Positions 36,353-45,861 are shown, counted from the first letter of the stretch. The stretch: 64,000 nt of DNA from Paracoccus denitrificans (GCF_900100045.1 NZ_FNEA01000025.1:1-64000); one strand, 5' to 3'. Notes: generated from the sequence alone by a model not told the origin. A program made the numbers and translations.

Positions 36353-37825
36353 ATGCTGATCATCGAGGCGGATCACCTGATCGCCCATGCCGCCGCGCCC
36401 CAGCAATCGGGTGCGGCGGTCGTCGTCATCGACGGGCTTGTCCACGCAATAGGGCCGCGGGCCGAGTTGCGGGCGCATTATCCTTTGGCCCGACGTCTTG
36501 ATCTGGGCGGATCGCTGCTGCTGCCCGGCCTGATCAATGCGCACCAGCACGGGCGCGGGCTGAGCCAAATTCAGCTTGGTTATCCCGACGACCAGCTTGA
36601 ACCATGGATTGCGCGCAGGCGCGGGAGGGGTGCGCCCGATACCTATGCACTGACCCGGCTTGCCGCGCTGCGAATGCTGGCAAATGGGGTCACCGCGACA
36701 CTTCACGCCAATTATAGCTACGCTTCGGGCGATTACGAGGCCGAACTGCGCGCAGCGATCCGCGCCTATGCGGATACCGGACTGCGGGCTACCATCGCGG
36801 TCGGATATGCCGACCGTGGCGCGCTGATATATCCGCCCGACGATGAGGCGGCTTTCGTCTCCACGCTTTCGGCCAAGGCACGCGAGCTTATTCGCGCCGG
36901 GCGCCCCGCCTATCTGCCGCTGACCGAAACGCTTGACCTCATGGCACGGCTTTGCGCCGAATATGCCGGGCATCCGACGCTGAGTTTCGCCTATGGTCCT
37001 GCAGGACCGCAATGGGTCAGCGACGAGGCCTGGCGCGTATTGGCGGGCGATGCCGCACGGCGGGGCCTTGGGTTGCATTTTCACCTGCTGGAATCGCCTG
37101 CGCAGGCAGCGTGCGCACGACAGCTTTATCCCTCGGGCGTACTTGCGCATTTGGAAAGGCTCGGTGTGTTTCAAGCGGCGGCCAGCGCCGCGCATTTCGT
37201 CCATGCGACCGAACGCGATATTGCCGATGCCGCACGGCTTGGCATCGCGATCGTGACCAACCCGGGTTCGAATATGCGTTTGGGCAATGGCCCACCGCCG
37301 CTTGACGCGCTGCACCGGGCGGGGGTGTGCATCGCCATTGGCAGCGACAACTGCACCTTGCAGGATGACGAGGATCTGCTGGCCGAACTGCGCCTTGCCG
37401 ATGCGCTGACGCGACGGGGTCGCGCCGATGATGTGACGGGCGGAATGTGGATGCTCGACGCCGCGACAGGTGCTGGGACGCAGGCGGCTTTCCTGAACGG
37501 GGCCGGCGCAATCGCACCAGGAATGAAAGCAGACCTGATCGCACTTGATCTTGATCCCACGCAAGGCGCTTTTCTCGACCCCGATATGGGGTTGTTGGAC
37601 GCCACCATGGCCCGCGCCAAGGGGCGTGACGTGACGCTGACGATGGTTGCTGGGCGCATCCTTTATCATCAGGCCAAGTTTCCCGGCGCTGATCTGGCGC
37701 AAGCCCGCCGTGCCGCCTGCCGGACGGCATATGCGTCCCGATCAGTGGGACCCGACACCCAAGCTGCAGCCGAAGAAATCGCCGAAACCCTACGCCGTCA
37801 TTACACGCAACCAGTCAGGACCTGA
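36353..37825 (+). CDS. Amidohydrolase (cytosine/guanine-deaminase-like)
   Basis: A 490-residue metal-dependent hydrolase or deaminase of the ATZ/TRZ/guanine deaminase superfamily. Metal ligands are His64 and His66 in INAHQHG, a His in HFHLLES near 242 with its general-acid Glu, a His in HFVHATE near 283 and an Asp in IGSDNCTLQDD near 329. Its ATG directly follows the dctM stop (TGAATG), so it belongs to the transporter operon. It probably deaminates or hydrolyses the imported compound or an intermediate of the hydantoinase route; the substrate is not identifiable. Confidence 0.87.
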   Translation: MLIIEADHLIAHAAAPQQSGAAVVVIDGLVHAIGPRAELRAHYPLARRLDLGGSLLLPGLINAHQHGRGLSQIQLGYPDDQLEPWIARRRGRGAPDTYALTRLAALRMLANGVTATLHANYSYASGDYEAELRAAIRAYADTGLRATIAVGYADRGALIYPPDDEAAFVSTLSAKARELIRAGRPAYLPLTETLDLMARLCAEYAGHPTLSFAYGPAGPQWVSDEAWRVLAGDAARRGLGLHFHLLESPAQAACARQLYPSGVLAHLERLGVFQAAASAAHFVHATERDIADAARLGIAIVTNPGSNMRLGNGPPPLDALHRAGVCIAIGSDNCTLQDDEDLLAELRLADALTRRGRADDVTGGMWMLDAATGAGTQAAFLNGAGAIAPGMKADLIALDLDPTQGAFLDPDMGLLDATMARAKGRDVTLTMVAGRILYHQAKFPGADLAQARRAACRTAYASRSVGPDTQAAAEEIAETLRRHYTQPVRT

Positions 37826-37999
37826 CCTTGTTGGACGGGAGTGCAGCCGTGAAGCGGAAACGTAAAGGGACATGCCCGTGATCGAGCGGCCAACAAGACC
37901 GAAGTCGGAGGCACTTTCTATTTTGCGCTTGGTTGGGAGGTCGCCATTTTCATGCTCTGTCCTGATCCGCATGATCGTGTGTGACCGTCCAGGCCGGCT
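37826..37999. other. Region without a supported gene
   Basis: Between the amidohydrolase and the dipeptidase remnant I see no gene-like reading frame and no hairpin with a T-run. The sequence is less GC-rich than its surroundings. Confidence 0.4.
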
Positions 38000-38371
38000 C
38001 GCCGTCAGCAATCCCGGCTATGCGTTTCTGGGCGAGGTGATCGCCCGGCTGACCAGCGGCAGTCGGCAATGGTGCTGCGCTGTTCGCATACAGGCGGCCG
38101 GACTGTGCGCGAGGCAATGGATGCGTCCGCCGATCCGGTGATCTTCTCGCATTCCAATGCCCGCGCCGTCTGGGATCATCCGCGCAACATCCCCGACGAC
38201 CTGATGCGCGCCTGTGCCGAACGGGGCGACGATCTGCGGATGATCGCACCCCGGCGCCTGCCGGCGCTGGCCCAGCGACTTGTCGACCGGGGATACGGCG
38301 CCGCTGCGCTGGCGAAGATCATGGGCGGCAATCTTGAACGCATTGCGCGGCAGGTCTGGAAGACGGGCTGA
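38000..38371 (+). pseudogene. Remnant of a membrane dipeptidase (peptidase M19)
   Basis: From 38069 one frame reads HTGGRTVREAMDASADPVIFSHSN and DHPRNIPDDLMRACAERG, the middle of a renal-dipeptidase-type M19 enzyme including a metal-binding region. It then jumps straight to the C-terminal segment RLVDRGYGAAALAKIMGGNLERIARQVW. About 100 residues between these are missing. A short matching piece (LGEVIARL) lies upstream in another frame at 38010-38060. The N-terminal half with the first metal ligands is absent. This is a dead gene. Confidence 0.75.
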
Positions 38372-38440
38372 CGAGCGGAACCACCCTGGGCAACCCGTCG
38401 CGCCACCCGTTCGGGCGAAGGTGCGACGGGCGTCGCGCTG

Positions 38441-38902
38441 TCAGGGAATGCGCGGCCGGTCGATGAACTTGCGCAGCGCGAAATGCGTGCGCACGCTGCG
38501 CACCCCGGCAATCTTCAGCAGCTTGCCTTGAAGGAAATCCTGGTAATCCTCGAGGCTGCCGACGACGACTTCAAGCAGGAAGTCCTGCGAGCCGGTCATC
38601 AGCATGCCGGCCACCACCTCGTCGAACTGCGCGACCTTCTGTTGCACCAGCTCGATCTCGTCGCCGTCCTGTCGCTCCAGCTCGACCGAGACGAAGGCGG
38701 TGATCCCGAAACCGGCGGATTTGTGGTCGATGCGGGCGGCATAGCCGGCGATCACGCCGCCCTCTTCCAGCCGTTGCAGCCGCCGCTTGCAGGGCGTGGC
38801 CGAGAGACCGACACGATCGGCCAGCTCGACCACGGGAATCCGGCCCTCCTGACCAAGAACGCGCAGTATCCGGCGATCAATCGAATCGATGGTGATATTC
38901 AC
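38441..38902 (-). CDS. Lrp/AsnC-family regulator
   Basis: A 153-residue Lrp-type regulator: helix-turn-helix PVVELADRVGLSATPCKRRLQRLEEGGVI (about residues 24-52) and an AsnC ligand-binding domain from about residue 65. It diverges from the branched/aromatic amino-acid dehydrogenase gene. The arrangement matches BkdR-like or Ldh regulators that sense an amino acid and switch on its catabolism. The inverted repeat at 38926 lies in the shared promoter region and is a likely binding site. Confidence 0.92.
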   Translation of the reverse strand: MNITIDSIDRRILRVLGQEGRIPVVELADRVGLSATPCKRRLQRLEEGGVIAGYAARIDHKSAGFGITAFVSVELERQDGDEIELVQQKVAQFDEVVAGMLMTGSQDFLLEVVVGSLEDYQDFLQGKLLKIAGVRSVRTHFALRKFIDRPRIP

Positions 38903-38925
38903 GCAAATATCCCTGAACCATAGAG

Positions 38926-38943
38926 ATAATCACTCAAGATTAT
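38926..38943. promoter_or_regulatory. Inverted repeat in the lrp-dehydrogenase divergent promoter region
   Basis: ATAATC-ACTCAA-GATTAT is a perfect 6-bp repeat with a 6-base centre inside an AT-rich 120-base region between the two start codons. AT-rich dyads of this kind are typical Lrp-family sites. Confidence 0.55.
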
Positions 38944-39022
38944 GCCATAAAGCTTTCATATAGGAGAGTTTCACCGGGTAAAAGCGCTATAATCGCCCAA
39001 TCATCAAGGCGAGGAGGAAATC

Positions 39023-40090
39023 ATGGCGCTTGTGATCACGGATGAAACGCCGCCGGCGGGCTATGAACGGCTTGTCCATGTCGAAGATGTCGAAAGCGGC
39101 CTTGACGCTTTTATCTGCATCCACTCCACCGCTTGCGGTCCCGCGGCGGGAGGATGCCGGATGTGGAACTATGCCTCGCTTGACGATGCACGCCGCGATG
39201 TGCTGCGGCTGGCGGAGGGGATGACCTGCAAGAACGCCATCGCCGATCTGGGCCTTGGTGGCGGAAAGTCGGTGATCATCGGCAATTCGCGCACCGACAA
39301 GTCGGAGGCGCTGTTCCGCGCCTTCGGCCGCGCGGTCGACAGTCTGGGCGGGCTTTACTACACCGCCGAGGACGTCGGGATCACGCCCGACGACATGGCC
39401 ATCGTGGCAAGCGAAACCCCCTATGCGGTCGGGCTGAACAGCGGCGCCCATGCCAGCGGCGATCCGTCGCCCTTCACCGCCGAGGGCGTGTTTCAATGCC
39501 TCCGGGTCGGGGCCGAGCAGGTCTTCGGCAGTGCCGATCTGACCGGAAAGCGGGTGTTGGTGCAGGGGCTGGGCCATGTCGGCATGGCGCTGGCCGAAAA
39601 GCTGCATGCGGCAGGGGCCGTGCTTATCGTGTCCGATCTGAACCAGAATGCGGTAAAGCGTGCGCAGACCGATCTGGGCGCAGAGATCTGCAGCCCGGAA
39701 GAGGTGTTTTCCCAGCAGATGGATATTTTCGCGCCCTGCGCCCTGGGCGGTATCCTGACCGCCGAGACGGTCGCGCGGCTGACCGCGAAGGTCGTCTGCG
39801 GGGCGGCGAACAACCAGCTTGCCACCCCGGACATCGCCGGGCATCTGCGTGCCCGCGGCATCAGCTATCTGCCCGACTACGTCGTCAACGGCGGCGGCAT
39901 CATCAGCGTCGCGGGCGAGATACACCGCCGCGGCGAAAACTATCGCCGCGAACGGCTTGCAGGCATCGCCGAGCGTATCCGCCGCATCCTGGCGCTGAGC
40001 CAAAGCAGCGGCAAGACCACCACCGAGGTCGCGAGCGACATGGTCGCGGATATTTTGGCGCAGGCGTCCTCCCGCCGGGTCCTGGCCTGA
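39023..40090 (+). CDS. Leucine/phenylalanine/valine dehydrogenase
   Basis: A 355-residue amino-acid dehydrogenase catalysing reversible NAD-dependent oxidative deamination of a branched or aromatic amino acid. Catalytic lysines are Lys70 (MTCKNA) and Lys82 (GLGGGKSVI). The NAD motif is VQGLGHVG near 178, and GAANNQL near 270 is typical. Length matches leucine dehydrogenase (about 360). The ATG at 39023 has AGGAGG upstream. It is probably regulated by the divergent Lrp gene. Specificity between Leu, Val and Phe cannot be told by eye. Confidence 0.92.
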   Translation: MALVITDETPPAGYERLVHVEDVESGLDAFICIHSTACGPAAGGCRMWNYASLDDARRDVLRLAEGMTCKNAIADLGLGGGKSVIIGNSRTDKSEALFRAFGRAVDSLGGLYYTAEDVGITPDDMAIVASETPYAVGLNSGAHASGDPSPFTAEGVFQCLRVGAEQVFGSADLTGKRVLVQGLGHVGMALAEKLHAAGAVLIVSDLNQNAVKRAQTDLGAEICSPEEVFSQQMDIFAPCALGGILTAETVARLTAKVVCGAANNQLATPDIAGHLRARGISYLPDYVVNGGGIISVAGEIHRRGENYRRERLAGIAERIRRILALSQSSGKTTTEVASDMVADILAQASSRRVLA

Positions 40091-40172
40091 TCCTCGGGAC
40101 AGCAGCTCCTGCATCGCACCATCCCCTGAAAGCAGGGGGTGGCGCCGCAATTTCTATCGAAAGGGGGCCCCG

Positions 40173-40892
40173 TTGAGCCAGGCCTTGCCAGAGGTTTCCG
40201 CGTCTGCGGGACGAAGTGCCGATCCCTTGCCTGATCGCGATCCGGTTGTCGCCGGGGCAGCGCCGGCGTCTGCGCATCTGTCAAGGCTGGCGCGGGCGGC
40301 CACCGATCACAGCCCCCTGGAGGATATGCAGGGCATTTTCACGGGCGCATTGCTGGGGGCGCTGGGGCTGGCGCTGCTGTCGCATCTGGGGTTGCTCACC
40401 AGCGGCGCCGCCGGGCTCGCGCTGATCGTTTCATATGCGTCGGGCCTTGATGTCAGCCTGTCGATGCTGCTGGTGAACGCGCCGTTCCTGGTGCTGGCCG
40501 GTCTGCGGATGGGGCGGGCCTTTACGATCAAGACCCTTGTGTCGGTCGGTCTCTTGTCCTTTCTCACATCGCTGCAACCCCACCTCGTCAGTTTCGGTCG
40601 TATCGAGCCTGCGGCGGGCGCGGTGATGGCGGGTCTGTTGCTGGGCTTCGCCGTTCTGGCGCTTTTCCGGCACCGGGCCAGTTTTGGCGGTGCCGGCATT
40701 CTGGCGATCCTCTTGCAGGATCGCCGTGGCTGGCGCGCAGGCTATACCCAGCTTGCCATGGACCTGGTGGTCCTGGCGGCGGCGCTGGCGGTCGCAGACC
40801 GCAGTTCGGTCGCTTACTCGCTGATCAGCGCGATGGTGCTGAACCTGTTTCTGGCGATCAACCACCGCACTGACCGCTATGTCGCGCGGTAG
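40173..40892 (+). CDS. YitT-family integral membrane protein
   Basis: A 239-residue membrane protein with five to six hydrophobic segments beginning at residue 52 (HSPLEDMQGIFTGALLGALGLALL). This is the hallmark opening of YitT/DUF161 proteins and is followed by GLTSGAAGLALI-like and MGRAFTIKTL segments. I use the TTG at 40173, which has AAGGGGG upstream, because the next ATG (40326) lies inside the conserved region. YitT proteins are thought to be transport-related but uncharacterised. It follows the dehydrogenase by 82 nt and may export or import a related compound. Confidence 0.8.
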   Translation: MSQALPEVSASAGRSADPLPDRDPVVAGAAPASAHLSRLARAATDHSPLEDMQGIFTGALLGALGLALLSHLGLLTSGAAGLALIVSYASGLDVSLSMLLVNAPFLVLAGLRMGRAFTIKTLVSVGLLSFLTSLQPHLVSFGRIEPAAGAVMAGLLLGFAVLALFRHRASFGGAGILAILLQDRRGWRAGYTQLAMDLVVLAAALAVADRSSVAYSLISAMVLNLFLAINHRTDRYVAR

Positions 40893-41459
40893 TTCGCGTA
40901 TTCGCGCGCCGGAATCGGCCGGCATCGCTCTCTGACAAAATGAAAACAGAGAAGTCATTTTCTAACAGTGCATATTCGTCCTTGGCATATCGACGTCGGG
41001 GAAGAGAGAAGGTCGGCCCGACCATCTCTACAGCGACCAGCATCTCAACCTTGTCGCTTTGGGATCGTCCGGGCGGACCTGGCGGAACGAACTGGAATTT
41101 CCGCTGGCCGAGACGGCGCTGGACGACCGTGTGACCCGCCCTCGCTCCATGTCGGCCTGGATCTTGCCAAGGTGTTCTCGCAGCCGCGCCTGCGCATCGA
41201 GGGGGCGGAAGGTGCCGGGGCGGTCATCGGCATGAGGGGGCGGTCGGAAAGGGCACGCTGGATTTCGGATATGCCATGTTCGTGCAAGCATCGGACAATA
41301 TCGCCATGCCAGGCGGCCGGTTCTACTTATTGCTGAGCCTTCGGATGTGAACGGCCATCCTTCCGCCTTGCACCGGCGGGCCGCTTCGCGCCGCATCGGC
41401 GATGCTGCCGCGTTTGATCAGCCATAGGAATGTCGGCCGCGGCGGCGAATGTGCTTCCG
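40893..41459. other. Gene-poor region with possible coding debris
   Basis: These 567 bases hold no frame I can support as a gene. Short coding-like stretches in different plus-strand frames (LYSDQHLNLVALGSSGRTW near 41020 and ASDNIAMPGGRFYLL near 41290) suggest a decayed gene of unknown family. Confidence 0.35.
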
Positions 41460-42698
41460 TCAGAACCCATACCTTGCCGGCAGAAACGGTTCCGGCGCTG
41501 TCGCAGGAGGTTCGCTCGACATCAGGGCAGCCAGGTGTCGGCCGCTGGCGGGGCCGAGCGTCAGGCCCTGGTGGCCGTGGCCGAAATTGACCCATAGCCG
41601 TGGAAGCCTTGTGGATTCCCCGATCAGCGGGATCATGTCGGGCAGGCAGGGGCGGGTGCCTGTCCATGGCTGGATCTCATCGGCCCGCCCGATGTCCAGG
41701 ATACCGCGCGCCGCCGTTTCGGCGCTGGCCAGTTGCGCGTAGTCCGGCGGAAGGTGCAGCCGGGCAAGATGCGCGCCGGTGGTGATCCGCAGCCCCTGTT
41801 CGACCGGGGTGGCGACGTATCCGTGGTCGGTGTCCAGCATCGGCACGTTCAGCGGAACCGGCGCGGTATAGTGGCGATGATAGCCGCGCTTGTAGACCAT
41901 CGGGACGCGGATTTGCAATCCGGCCAGCAATCGCGGTGTCCACGGGCCGGCGGCAAGCACCAGATGCGGCGCCGACCAATCGCGCCCTGCCGTCTTTGCC
42001 GTCCAGCCGGTGGCGGTTGCCCGGATCGCGGTCACCTCGGCCCCGACGATATGCCCGCCTCGGGCGACGAGGGCAGCCGCATAGGCCGTGGTCAGGCGAC
42101 CGGGATTGCTGACGCTCCAGGGATCGAGCCAGTGGATGGCGCCTGCACCGGGCTCCGTGATGGCCGGTTCGGCCGCCTGAAGCGCCGCCGCATCCATCAC
42201 CGCCAGGTTCAGGCCATGACGCGCGGCCATCTCCTTGCTGCGGCGGGCGGCAGCCTCGAACACGCGCGGGTTGCGGAAGTATTCGCGGTATCCGGTGCGA
42301 CGGACCAAGCTTCCCGCGCCGGAGGCGTCGATGAAATCCCGATGCGCCGCCAGCGAGGTTCGGATCAGGCTTTCATAGGCCGCCGACAGGAGGGCATGGC
42401 GCGCGGGGGTCGAGTGGAACCCGTAGCGGACCAGTGCGCCGGCCTGCCATGCCAGTTCGCGCCATCGCGCGCGGACATCGTTCCTGCGGCCCAGAAGCAC
42501 CCCCAGCAGGAAACCGGGCCCAAGCGGCATCGCATAGGGGGCGACGGCCTCGCGCTGGAGGATGCCGGCATTGCCGAAACTGGTTTCGCAGCCCGGCTCC
42601 TTGCGGTCGATGACGGTCACGGTCCAGCCGCGCTCCTGCAGTGCCAGGGCGGTAGAGACGCCGACGATGCCGGCACCGATGACAAGGGCCTCGTTCAT
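41460..42698 (-). CDS. dadA: D-amino-acid dehydrogenase (DadA-like FAD oxidoreductase)
   Basis: A 412-residue FAD enzyme of the DadA type, converting D-amino acids to keto acids and ammonia with electrons passed to the respiratory chain. The dinucleotide motif GAGIVGVSTALALQERGWTVTVID spans residues 8-31; CETSFGNAGILQ near 39 and VNFGHGHQGLTLGPASG near 378 are typical DadA segments. The ATG at 42698 lies 16 nt after the S9 peptidase stop, so both share a message under the operator at 45006. Its job is likely to handle D-residues freed from peptides. Confidence 0.9.
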   Translation of the reverse strand: MNEALVIGAGIVGVSTALALQERGWTVTVIDRKEPGCETSFGNAGILQREAVAPYAMPLGPGFLLGVLLGRRNDVRARWRELAWQAGALVRYGFHSTPARHALLSAAYESLIRTSLAAHRDFIDASGAGSLVRRTGYREYFRNPRVFEAAARRSKEMAARHGLNLAVMDAAALQAAEPAITEPGAGAIHWLDPWSVSNPGRLTTAYAAALVARGGHIVGAEVTAIRATATGWTAKTAGRDWSAPHLVLAAGPWTPRLLAGLQIRVPMVYKRGYHRHYTAPVPLNVPMLDTDHGYVATPVEQGLRITTGAHLARLHLPPDYAQLASAETAARGILDIGRADEIQPWTGTRPCLPDMIPLIGESTRLPRLWVNFGHGHQGLTLGPASGRHLAALMSSEPPATAPEPFLPARYGF

Positions 42699-42714
42699 TG
42701 CGGATAACGGCCTC

Positions 42715-44958
42715 TCATTCCCGACCTGCAAGGTGACGCAGGAAATAATCGACAGTCCGGCGAAGGGCATAGGGGTGAAAGGCAACGCCATGGCCGGCGC
42801 CCGGCACGATGAGCATGTCGAAATCGGCATCGGCCTTCACCAGCGCATCGACAAGGCGCAGCATCTGGCTGGGCTGGACATTGTCGTCCATCTCTCCCTG
42901 AACCAGGAACAGCTTGCCGGCGATCCGGTCGGCCACATCGGCGCTGGCCAGGCCGCGGCGGGAACCGGCATCCATGCCCTGGAACATCTCTGCCCAGTTG
43001 GCGATATACAGCGAAACATCGTGGTTGCCGCAGATCGACACCCCGACGGTGAAGAAATCGGGATGGACCGCCATCCCGCGAACCGTCGCGTAGCCGCCGC
43101 CCGAGAACCCGGTCAAACCGACGCCCTCTGCAATGTCCATCCAGGGGCGATCTGCCGCCAGGGACCTGATGGCCGTCACATGGTCGGCAAGGCCCCCGCA
43201 GCTTTCCATCCTTCCATGGGAATGCAGCCAGAAATCCCGGGATCGTCCCGGTGTTCCGGGGCCGTCAAGCAGAAGCGTGACGAAGCCCGCCGCGGCGAGG
43301 CCCTCGGCATATCGGGCATAGGTTGTCTGGCCGAACGATTTCGGCGCCATGAAGACCTGCGGACCGCCATAGATGACGTCGATGACCGGATAGGATTTCT
43401 CCGGATCGAACCCCGGGGGCTTGTAGAGCACCCCCCAAAGCTCCGTTTCGCCGTCCAGGGCCTGGACATGAAACGGCTCGGGCAGCGGCATGTCGGCGGG
43501 CCAGGCTGCCCCGGCATCCGCATGTTCCAGCGTCGTGACCACCCTGCCGTTCCGGTCATACAGGGCCGAGACGGGCGGCCGGTCCGGCGCTTCATGGGCG
43601 GCGACGAAAAACGTTCCGTCGGGGCTGGTCCCGTTCGGATATCGCCCGCTGCCGGCCGGGACTTGCGTCAGCGCGCGTGACGGCAGGGACAGGTCATGGT
43701 TGAGATCCTGATGGGTCAGGCGGCGCAGATCCGTTCCGTCGAAGCGGATCGAATAGACCTGGAGGTAATAGGGATCCAGCCGCGGCTCACGGCCTGCGGC
43801 AGCGAAGAGGACGGTTTCGGCATCCTCGTCGACATGGAGGATCGAAACGACGTTCCATCCGCCCGCGGTGATGCGGCGGCGGCTGCGCGGATCGCCGGGC
43901 TCGACGAAATAGAGATGGCGCCAGCCGTCAGCCATCGACGACCAGAGGATGCGGCCGTCGCGCAGCACCTGTGGTTGCGGGCTCGGGCTGAAACATGGCC
44001 TCCCCGCCGCGGGGCCCTCCTCGATGACCAGTCGCCTGGTGTCGCCGGTTGCGGTGTCCACCTGCCAGAAATCCAGCCGATCTCCGTCGCGCGATCCTTC
44101 ATGCAGGTAGAAGTGACCTCCGTTGTCGGACCACCAGGCGGGATAGCTGATCAGCGGATTGGCGCCAAAGCTGACCAGTCGATCCATCCTGGCCGGCACC
44201 CGCTGTCCGTTCCTGTCGATGAACCACAACTCGCTCAACGCGCCATGTTCATCGCCGGGAACGGGATAGGGAAAGCTGTGAAGCCTGGGACGCGATCCAT
44301 CCGGCGGGATCGCCTCGATCAGATGGGCAAGGGGAACCTGGCGCAGATCGGTGCGCAAGGTTGCGATCCGGCTGGAATCCGGCGACCAGAGCGCAATCGG
44401 CGGACAGCGGGCTTCCGCGAGGTTGTAGTCGAAACCGAGAAAGCCGCCGTAGCCGTTCCCGGCTTCGCCGTCGCTGGTCAACGGACGCTTGCCCGAATGA
44501 TCGACCAGCCAGAGATTGTGATCCCGGATTACCAGACGCGCCGAATGATCCGGCGCCACGTTTTCGGCCGGTGCCGCCACGGGGCCCAGATCGGTCAAGA
44601 CCAGCCCATCGCGCGTGGCTCGCCAAAGGCGCTCGTCCAGGCGGAATTCGATTGCCGTGGCATCGCGGGCAAGCCGCACATCCACAGGCTCGGCCGCCTC
44701 CGGCGCGACCGGCAATGCGGCGATCCGCGCGGCAAGCGCCTTTCGGTCGAAAAGGGGCGCGACCCTTCCCGTCCCGGCCTCGACCAGCAGGTAGTCCGTT
44801 CCGTCCGGCGTGCGGCGGCAATAGGAAAAGAGCTTTCCGTCATCGGACCAGAACGGGCGAACCGTGTCGTTGAAGACCCGGACATTGCGCAGTCCCGAGG
44901 CAAGGTAACGTGCCCGCTCGTGCGGGTCGGTTCCGGTCGAACTCCCGTTCGCGAGCAT
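42715..44958 (-). CDS. S9-family serine peptidase (dipeptidyl-peptidase IV-like)
   Basis: A 747-residue prolyl-oligopeptidase-family enzyme. The N-terminal two-thirds form a beta-propeller with a DPP-IV-type region; the C-terminal alpha/beta-hydrolase has the nucleophile in GFSGGGYAT (Ser near residue 617), Asp in EMDDNVQP near 690 and His in GAGHGVAFHP near 722. No signal peptide is present, so it should act on imported peptides in the cytoplasm. Its start lies 48 nt after the TetR-type operator at 45006. It likely removes dipeptides or cleaves small peptides; specificity is unknown. Confidence 0.9.
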   Translation of the reverse strand: MLANGSSTGTDPHERARYLASGLRNVRVFNDTVRPFWSDDGKLFSYCRRTPDGTDYLLVEAGTGRVAPLFDRKALAARIAALPVAPEAAEPVDVRLARDATAIEFRLDERLWRATRDGLVLTDLGPVAAPAENVAPDHSARLVIRDHNLWLVDHSGKRPLTSDGEAGNGYGGFLGFDYNLAEARCPPIALWSPDSSRIATLRTDLRQVPLAHLIEAIPPDGSRPRLHSFPYPVPGDEHGALSELWFIDRNGQRVPARMDRLVSFGANPLISYPAWWSDNGGHFYLHEGSRDGDRLDFWQVDTATGDTRRLVIEEGPAAGRPCFSPSPQPQVLRDGRILWSSMADGWRHLYFVEPGDPRSRRRITAGGWNVVSILHVDEDAETVLFAAAGREPRLDPYYLQVYSIRFDGTDLRRLTHQDLNHDLSLPSRALTQVPAGSGRYPNGTSPDGTFFVAAHEAPDRPPVSALYDRNGRVVTTLEHADAGAAWPADMPLPEPFHVQALDGETELWGVLYKPPGFDPEKSYPVIDVIYGGPQVFMAPKSFGQTTYARYAEGLAAAGFVTLLLDGPGTPGRSRDFWLHSHGRMESCGGLADHVTAIRSLAADRPWMDIAEGVGLTGFSGGGYATVRGMAVHPDFFTVGVSICGNHDVSLYIANWAEMFQGMDAGSRRGLASADVADRIAGKLFLVQGEMDDNVQPSQMLRLVDALVKADADFDMLIVPGAGHGVAFHPYALRRTVDYFLRHLAGRE

Positions 44959-45005
44959 GTGTTCCTCCCTCTCCCAGCGCCATCATGTCATAGGGCAGGA
45001 ATGCA

Positions 45006-45023
45006 ACTACACAATTGTGTAGT
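45006..45023. promoter_or_regulatory. TetR operator copy 1 (before S9 peptidase-dadA)
   Basis: ACTACACAATTGTGTAGT is a perfect 18-bp palindrome in the 92-base gap between the tetR and S9 peptidase genes. The same sequence recurs at 49927 and, with one changed base, at 45807. Confidence 0.85.
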
Positions 45024-45050
45024 CAATGGTCAATGTAAACGGGATGCGGG

Positions 45051-45671
45051 TCAGGTGCTGCGTTTTCCACCTTCTTCCGATGCCAGGCCCGCCAAAATCA
45101 ATTGCATGATCCGCTCTTCCTGCAAATTGCGGCGCTTCAGTTCCTCGACCGAGAAGAGATTGCGATTCAGCAAGGTTTCGAATTGCGGCGCCAGCAGAAG
45201 ATAGCCGATTCGCTGGGCGACCATCCGGATCGAATCCCAAAGGGCAGGTTCATCCGGAAACCGGGCGCGGAGATCCGCGTTCAGCATCTCGGTCGTGCCC
45301 AGAAGTTCGCGCAGGAATTCAAGCGCGATGGGCCTTTCCTCCATGATCGCGCGGCGCAGATAGCGGACGATCCCCGACAGGCTGCCCGTCTGGCTCTCTA
45401 TCATCGAGGAAAGCTCTTCGGGGGATGTGGCACGGTTGGCGACCTGCACCAGTTGCAGATAGTCGGTCATGACACGCTTTTCCACCGCGTCGCGCAGACC
45501 CTCTTTCGACTGGAAATAGAAGCGGACGAGCCCCCAGGATACGCCCGCTTCGTCGGCAATCGCCCTGACGGATGTGGCATCGAAACCGTCGCGCCCGAAC
45601 AGCATGATGGCTGCCTCCAGCAGGCGTTCGCGTCCGTTGGTCTGTTCGGCTGGCGGGTCTTTCTGTGTCAT
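45051..45671 (-). CDS. TetR-family regulator of the peptide-degradation cluster
   Basis: A 206-residue TetR repressor. The N-terminal helix-turn-helix is RERLLEAAIMLFGRDGFDATSVRAIADEAGVSWGLVRFYFQSKEGL (residues about 14-59); the rest is a helical ligand domain. It sits between two of three copies of one palindrome, one upstream of its own gene and one downstream before the peptidase gene. That placement makes it the likely repressor of all three units and of itself. The inducer is probably a peptide or amino acid released from it, which is inference. Confidence 0.92.
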   Translation of the reverse strand: MTQKDPPAEQTNGRERLLEAAIMLFGRDGFDATSVRAIADEAGVSWGLVRFYFQSKEGLRDAVEKRVMTDYLQLVQVANRATSPEELSSMIESQTGSLSGIVRYLRRAIMEERPIALEFLRELLGTTEMLNADLRARFPDEPALWDSIRMVAQRIGYLLLAPQFETLLNRNLFSVEELKRRNLQEERIMQLILAGLASEEGGKRST

Positions 45672-45806
45672 GGCGGCAATCTAGGCGAAGGCCGGTGCGA
45701 AGGCAATTTCCGCTGCCTCTGCCGGATCGGCATGCGTCCTGGGACTCCTGCACATGTTCCATTCTCCAGGTGCTTGAGGGCCCGGGATTCAATCCTCTGG
45801 ACTGGA

Positions 45807-45824
45807 ACTACACAAATGTGTAGT
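45807..45824. promoter_or_regulatory. TetR operator copy 2 (tetR-MFS divergent region)
   Basis: ACTACACAAATGTGTAGT differs from the other two copies by one base at the centre. It lies between the divergent tetR and MFS transporter start codons, 37 nt before the latter, so it can control both. Confidence 0.85.
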
Positions 45825-45861
45825 AACCTTGAACTCAGGAAAGCCGGGGGAGTCGCGCAAG

